This document shows positions 59,905 through 64,000 of a stretch of DNA of 64,000 bases, piece by piece. Within the stretch, counting starts at the first letter, position 1; the number at the start of each line of letters is the position of its first letter. The stretch comes from Mucilaginibacter paludis DSM 18603 (GTDB taxonomy: Bacteria; Bacteroidota; Bacteroidia; Sphingobacteriales; Sphingobacteriaceae), in assembly GCF_000166195.2 (NCBI RefSeq), contig NZ_CM001403.1, forward strand, positions 7,118,877 through 7,182,876. The letters are read 5' to 3'. Below the pieces are notes generated by a model. The model saw only the letters and a list, made by a program, of their open reading frames with translations. It was not told the origin of the DNA and searched no databases. The translations under genes were made by a program, and so were the position numbers.

Positions 59905-61288
59905 AATAACGGATGCATTGGTAACGCGGATGCGTGATATTGCGGGAGCTGGTTGTGTTTATACTACGCCCGGCGAGCTGGAAAAATACAGCCATGACGA
60001 AACTGAAGATCTGCGTTATTATCCCGAAGTGGTGGTGAAACCGCAAACTACGGCGCAGGTTTCGCAGCTATTGAAGCTATGTAATGAATATCATATCCCC
60101 GTTACTCCGCGTGGTGCGGGTACAGGTTTAAGCGGTGGGGCTTTGCCTGTAAACGCAGGCTTGGTTATTTCGATGGAGGGTTTTAATCACATCATCGCTA
60201 TTGATGAGCGTAATTTGCAGGCTACTGTTGAGCCTGGCGTAATAACCGAAGTATTTATGGATGTGGTGGCTGCTAAGGGTTTACTTTACCCGGTTGACCC
60301 GGCAAGTAAAGGCAGTTGTTTTATTGGCGGTAATGTTGCCAATTGTTCGGGCGGGCCGCGTGTGGTAAAATACGGAACCATCCGTGAGTATGTATTGAAC
60401 CTGGAAGTTGTTTTACCGAGCGGCGAGGTGATCTGGACGGGGGCCAATACCTTGAAATACGCATCGGGCTACAACTTAACGCAGTTGATGATAGGCTCGG
60501 AGGGAACGCTGGGCATCGTTACAAAAATTGTGGTCAAGCTTATTCCGCGGCCAACGCAAACGGCGCTGATGCTCGCCTCGTTTGCTACCAACGAGGAAGC
60601 TTGCGGTGCTGTCTCTGCCATATTCAGGGCAGGCATTATCCCATCGGCACTGGAGTTTATGGAACGCAGGGGAGTGGAGTGGGTGATAGCGCACGATGGG
60701 ATTAACTTTGCGCTAAAAGACGGCATAGCTGCCTTTTTATTGATTGAGGTTGACGGGAATAACCCGGATGTGATATTTGCTGATTGCGAAAAGATTAACG
60801 CTGCTTTAGAAGAATTTAATTGTCAAGATGTGTTATTTGCAGATTCGTCGGCGCAAAAGGAAGAGTTATGGCACATGCGCCGTATTATGGGCCTGTCGGT
60901 AAAGTCAAACTCGGTTTACAAGGAAGAAGATACCGTAGTACCCCGTGCCGAATTGCCCGCATTAATTAAAGGGATTAAAGCAATAGGAGCGAGGTTCGGC
61001 TTTGAATCGGTTTGCTACGGCCATGCCGGAGACGGAAACCTGCATGTTAACATTATAAAAGCAAGCATGAGCGATGCCGATTGGAACAAAAAACTGAAAG
61101 ACGGTATTAAAGAGATCTTTGAATTAACCGTATCCTTAGGCGGCACCATCTCCGGCGAACACGGTATCGGCCTGGTGCAAAAAGAATTTATGCCTATCAA
61201 ATATCCGGATGTTAATTTGGCGCTGATGCGGGGCATTAAACAGGTTTTTGATCCCAATGGGATATTGAACCCCGGGAAAATATTTTGA
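59891..61288 (+). CDS. FAD-linked oxidase, GlcD-like (glycolate/lactate type)
   Basis: 465 residues. FAD_binding_4 (PCMH) domain with VTPRGAGTGLSGGALPVNAG and GSCFIGGNVANCSGGPRVVK, then IGSEGTLGIVTKIVVKLIP. The C-terminal oxidase cap carries the metal/substrate His in CYGHAGDGNLHVNI and SGEHGIGLVQKEFM, ending FDPNGILNPGKIF. Family members oxidise D-2-hydroxyacids such as glycolate or D-lactate and need a separate Fe-S subunit; the CCG protein at 23.2 kb could be one, but they are far apart. Translationally coupled to folB by a 14-nt overlap. Confidence 0.92.
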   Translation: MMFNKITDALVTRMRDIAGAGCVYTTPGELEKYSHDETEDLRYYPEVVVKPQTTAQVSQLLKLCNEYHIPVTPRGAGTGLSGGALPVNAGLVISMEGFNHIIAIDERNLQATVEPGVITEVFMDVVAAKGLLYPVDPASKGSCFIGGNVANCSGGPRVVKYGTIREYVLNLEVVLPSGEVIWTGANTLKYASGYNLTQLMIGSEGTLGIVTKIVVKLIPRPTQTALMLASFATNEEACGAVSAIFRAGIIPSALEFMERRGVEWVIAHDGINFALKDGIAAFLLIEVDGNNPDVIFADCEKINAALEEFNCQDVLFADSSAQKEELWHMRRIMGLSVKSNSVYKEEDTVVPRAELPALIKGIKAIGARFGFESVCYGHAGDGNLHVNIIKASMSDADWNKKLKDGIKEIFELTVSLGGTISGEHGIGLVQKEFMPIKYPDVNLALMRGIKQVFDPNGILNPGKIF

Positions 61289-61293
61289 AAGGC

Positions 61294-62031
61294 TTAGGTT
61301 TTAAATTTTACCACAAAATCGTATCCCAGTGCACCGTGCCTGATAGAAAATATAACGATCTGACCAATTTTTAGTTGATTGTAAAATTCTTGATCTACAA
61401 TAAATCGCTCTTCATTATTGTTTACATCAACAAAGATGTAATATTCGGAATGTTTACTATCGGTGCTTTTACTGTTAACTTTGAAAGGTAATGTTATCAC
61501 TTGAGGTGAAGCATATTTCCTATTGATTAAACTCGCGGTTGCCGGCGCAAATGTAAACATGCCCAAAATCAATCCAAAACAAACTATAAATCTCAAATTG
61601 CTGGAGCGCTTAATTTGGAGGTATTTGCGCTGCGCTAAAATTGTCAAAATTATACCTGCTGTAATGCCTCCCACGCAAAACTTCCAAAACATAGCTGCGC
61701 CTCTTAATGTATTATCTATGTTATTTATTTCGGTGATAAGAAAGGCAAGCCCACCCATAACTAAGCAAATAGCTAACGTGCTTATTACTCTTTGTGTTAA
61801 AGGATCGTTGTAGTAATTTGATGGCGTGTTTAAGGGAAAGAAATCGTCGATGAGTGCTTGAGCATTCGTTAAAAACCATATCAATTGAAATATGCACCAA
61901 AAAACGGATGGTACTGCAACCGGAACCCTAATCCAATAATTATCATTATCGCCAAACGCAACAATGATAATTATGCCGATAGCAAGGTAAAGTAAGTGTA
62001 GTAACGCTACTCGCCTGATTAAATGAGGCAT
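61294..62031 (-). CDS. Multi-pass membrane protein, hypothetical
   Basis: 245 residues. About five membrane helices (LLHLLYLAIGIIIIVAFG; VPSVFWCIFQLIWFL; VISTLAICLVMGGLAFLI; FCVGGITAGIILTILA; FIVCFGLILGMFTFAPATA) and a ~70-residue soluble C-terminal beta domain (YYIFVDVNNNEERFIVDQEF). No family recognised. Convergent with the GlcD-like gene, 5 nt apart. Confidence 0.75.
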   Translation of the reverse strand: MPHLIRRVALLHLLYLAIGIIIIVAFGDNDNYWIRVPVAVPSVFWCIFQLIWFLTNAQALIDDFFPLNTPSNYYNDPLTQRVISTLAICLVMGGLAFLITEINNIDNTLRGAAMFWKFCVGGITAGIILTILAQRKYLQIKRSSNLRFIVCFGLILGMFTFAPATASLINRKYASPQVITLPFKVNSKSTDSKHSEYYIFVDVNNNEERFIVDQEFYNQLKIGQIVIFSIRHGALGYDFVVKFKT

Positions 62032-62063
62032 TTATTTGATAGCTGTTATCTAAATACTTCAAT

Positions 62064-62507
62064 CTAACTATTCATAATCAATTTCGGCTCGTCATAATCA
62101 ATCATTCGCTTGCGTTGCGCTTTGGGGATGGGGCTTGATTTGCCTGCTTTATAATCGTAGCTGATGCACACGGTTTTGCCGGTGGTGCATACCTCTTCTT
62201 TTTCATCTTTTACCCTCATCAGGATATACTCCACATCAAAACTGCTGTTGCCTACGCGCGAGGTACGTACATAGCATTTAATTTCGTCGTCAAGAGTGAT
62301 GGGTTTCTTGTAATCAATTTCCGACCGGCCCAGTATAATGCCCATCTCATCCCAATCCCATTGGATAATGTGGCGCCAATAATCGCCGCGGGCTATCTCA
62401 AAATAGGTTAAGTATACGGCGTTATTAACGTGTCCGAAGGCGTCCATATCCGAAAAACGTATATGTATGGGCGTGAAGTATTTAAAATTAGCAATATTTG
62501 GAGCCAT
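62064..62507 (-). CDS. Acyl-CoA thioesterase, hotdog fold (YbgC/FadM type)
   Basis: 147 residues. IRFSDMDAFGHVNNAVYLTY contains the catalytic-type Asp and the D-x-x-GHVNN motif of 4HBT thioesterases; SEIDYKKPITLDDEIKCYVR and SFDVEYILMR follow. Hydrolyses acyl-CoA thioesters in the cytoplasm; substrate range not predictable. Confidence 0.92.
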   Translation of the reverse strand: MAPNIANFKYFTPIHIRFSDMDAFGHVNNAVYLTYFEIARGDYWRHIIQWDWDEMGIILGRSEIDYKKPITLDDEIKCYVRTSRVGNSSFDVEYILMRVKDEKEEVCTTGKTVCISYDYKAGKSSPIPKAQRKRMIDYDEPKLIMNS

Positions 62508-62663
62508 AATCAGTCAATATGTCGGTCTAAAATAATTTTAAGTGTCAATGTGTCTGCTTTTGAATGGGCTAATGCACTAATCGGTGCGTTAAGTTCAATT
62601 GGTATACAGATTGATTAACAAGATACGAAGATAATAAAAACAAAAAATTAAGGAGATATAAAA

Positions 62664-63104
62664 ATGACACTTGTAAAATTTGCAAACGGACAAAAAAACA
62701 ACGGTTTAAACCCATTATTTACAGATGTATTTGATTCGATATTGAACGATACATTCTCTGGCAGCAGGTTGGTATCCAAAGTACCCGCAGTTAACATTGC
62801 CGAAACTGAAAATGAATTTCATATCGAATTAGCTGTACCTGGTTTAGCCAAAGAAGACTTTAAAATCAACGTTGATAAAAACATCCTGAGTGTTTCGGCC
62901 GAAAAGAAAATTGAAAACGCTGCAACAGATAAAAAGTACAGTAAAAAAGAATTTAGCTACAACTCGTTCAGCAGGACCTTCACCTTGCCTGAAACTGTTG
63001 ACCAGACTAAAATTGAAGCTGAATATACCGATGGTATCTTAAAATTAAGTGTAGCTAAAAAAGAAGAAGCTAAAATTCAAGCCCGCGAAATTGCTGTAAA
63101 ATAA
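62664..63104 (+). CDS. Hsp20/alpha-crystallin small heat shock protein
   Basis: 146 residues. Alpha-crystallin domain at ~45-140: VPAVNIAETENEFHIELAVP, GLAKEDFKINVDKNILSVSA, then SYNSFSRTFTLPETVD and ADGILKLSV-type YTDGILKLSVAKK. ATP-independent holdase. Preceded by AAGGAG at 62651-62656, seven bases before the ATG: one of the few plain Shine-Dalgarno sequences in the window, consistent with strong induced expression. A terminator follows at 63203. Confidence 0.95.
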   Translation: MTLVKFANGQKNNGLNPLFTDVFDSILNDTFSGSRLVSKVPAVNIAETENEFHIELAVPGLAKEDFKINVDKNILSVSAEKKIENAATDKKYSKKEFSYNSFSRTFTLPETVDQTKIEAEYTDGILKLSVAKKEEAKIQAREIAVK

Positions 63105-63202
63105 GACAGGTTTTCAATAAAGTAAAGTATCATGTGCCGGATTTGTGTTAAGGTTTAGTGTTTAAGCACATGATATTTCATATAGGTTGTTGTTTAGTTT
63201 GA

Positions 63203-63239
63203 GCCGGGGTGCAGCGTAAGCAGCATCCCGGTTTTTTTT
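63203..63239 (+). terminator. Rho-independent terminator after hsp20
   Basis: CCGGGGTGC / GCATCCCGG stem (one mismatch) followed by eight T. Confidence 0.75.
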
Positions 63240-63270
63240 GTCTCTACCGTACCCGTCCATAAAATTTGGA

Positions 63271-63463
63271 TATTCCCCCATTCGCCCATTCGCCCATTTG
63301 CAAATTCCCTCATTCGCAAATTCCCTCATTCGCACATTTCCTCATTCGCACATTCCCTCATTCGCACATTTGCAAATTTCTCATTTGCACATCCGCACAT
63401 TCCCTCATTCACACATTTGCAAACTCCCTAATTCGCACATTCGCACATTCTCTCATCCGCACA
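63271..63463. repeat. Low-complexity tandem repeat of attcgcac/attccctc words
   Basis: About 190 bp made of 8-bp words (attcgcac, attccctc, atttgcaa) in irregular order between hsp20 and yajQ. Frames crossing it (63238-63489 and 63266-63610) give repetitive His/Phe/Ser peptides and are not genes. Confidence 0.8.
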
Positions 63464-63472
63464 TTGTCAAGC

Positions 63473-63964
63473 TTAATTGCGCATATTAATATATTGCAGC
63501 GGTTGGCCAAAATCTTCGGTGCGGCAAAGGCTGATTACGGCTTGCAGGTCGTCTATTTTTTTTGCAGTTACTCTAACCTGGTCGTCCATAATGGAAGCCT
63601 GCACTTTTAGTCCGCTGTCTTTTATTTTCTTTACTATCTTTTTGGCAGCCTCCTTCTCAATCCCTTCCTTTATTTTGATCGACTTACGGATCATGTTGCC
63701 CGAAGCATATTGCTCCTCACCAAAATCGAGGGCATTAGGATCAAGCGATTGTTTAACCATCCGGCTGATAATGGAGCCCTCAATGGCTTTTAAGCGCATA
63801 TCATCTTCAGTAACCACAGTTACCTCGTTTGTTTTTTTATCCAGTTCGATGGTGCTTTTTGATCCGTGAAAATCAAAACGGTTCAGTATTTCTTTTTTTG
63901 CATTATTGATAGCATTATCAAGCGTTTGAGCATCAATTTTGCTCACAATATCAAATGATGGCAT
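63473..63964 (-). CDS. yajQ: YajQ family nucleotide-binding protein
   Basis: 163 residues, full length. MPSFDIVSKIDAQTLDNAIN with NAKKEILNRFDFHGSKSTIE, then LKAIEGSIISRMVKQSLDPN, and KIVKKIKDSGLKVQASIMDD. Two ferredoxin-like domains; some members bind cyclic di-GMP. Cytoplasmic. Tandem repeats abut its 3' end. Confidence 0.95.
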   Translation of the reverse strand: MPSFDIVSKIDAQTLDNAINNAKKEILNRFDFHGSKSTIELDKKTNEVTVVTEDDMRLKAIEGSIISRMVKQSLDPNALDFGEEQYASGNMIRKSIKIKEGIEKEAAKKIVKKIKDSGLKVQASIMDDQVRVTAKKIDDLQAVISLCRTEDFGQPLQYINMRN

Positions 63965-64000
63965 ACAGGTTTATTTAATTAATGTTACAAATTTACCTTA

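Noticed and set aside
63271..63463. Possible CRISPR array or coding repeats
   Set aside because: Words are only 8 bp, order and spacing are irregular, and no spacers exist.

Overview
The window looks like a chromosomal piece of a Bacteroidota genome, most probably Sphingobacteriaceae and close to Mucilaginibacter or Pedobacter. The basis is family content: a complete Bat (aerotolerance) operon, a GLPGLI protein beside a regulatory-domain/plug/beta-barrel outer-membrane protein, receptor-like surface proteins, TANNTTTG-type promoters and the near absence of Shine-Dalgarno sequences. The genus is inference. Nothing looks like a prophage, plasmid or CRISPR locus, and I found no tRNA or rRNA.

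Layout. 0-5 kb: the 3' part of priA, an overlapping ParE-type toxin/antitoxin pair, two secreted proteins and pcm. 5.2-14.2 kb: the Bat operon (moxR, DUF58, a membrane-anchored beta protein, batA, batB, batC, batD, batE), with repeat sequences lodged at two of its gene junctions. 14.3-20.5 kb: an M1-type peptidase, a receiver-only response regulator, a small beta-barrel protein and a 938-residue surface protein that appears to join a zinc-peptidase motif, a propeller and an outer-membrane barrel. 20.5-29 kb: cutC, an UMF1 transporter with a CCG-domain iron-sulfur protein, a lipoprotein with EF-hand-like loops, DUF3175, and the beta-barrel/GLPGLI pair. 29-35 kb: thrS-infC-rpmI-rplT, a 0.9 kb block of dispersed palindromic repeats, and prfC. 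35-44.6 kb: a cyclic-nucleotide phosphodiesterase, hscA, small envelope proteins, the rpmH-rnpA-yidD-tsaB operon (rpmH is only 52 codons long), a ChaN protein, two more repeat copies and mscL. 44.8-54.3 kb: rpoN, dnaB, rlmB, an intact IS3-family element, a mannose-1-phosphate guanylyltransferase and recQ. 54.3-64 kb: a decayed small gene, a DoxX-like protein, a TPR histidine kinase, glutaryl-CoA dehydrogenase, folB, a GlcD-like oxidase, a thioesterase, Hsp20 and YajQ.

Most genes are housekeeping or envelope functions. I did not find a convincing new multi-gene defence or biosynthetic system. The most interesting signals are structural: an IS3 element sitting in the loop of a terminator-like palindrome between two convergent genes whose 3' ends each carry a copy of the same GC-rich repeat; about six copies of a ~105-bp palindromic repeat, one of them interrupted by another element; a set of genes whose -7 promoter boxes lie 4-10 nt before the start codon, suggesting leaderless or nearly leaderless mRNAs; a forced TTG start for infC; and the peptidase-propeller-barrel protein.
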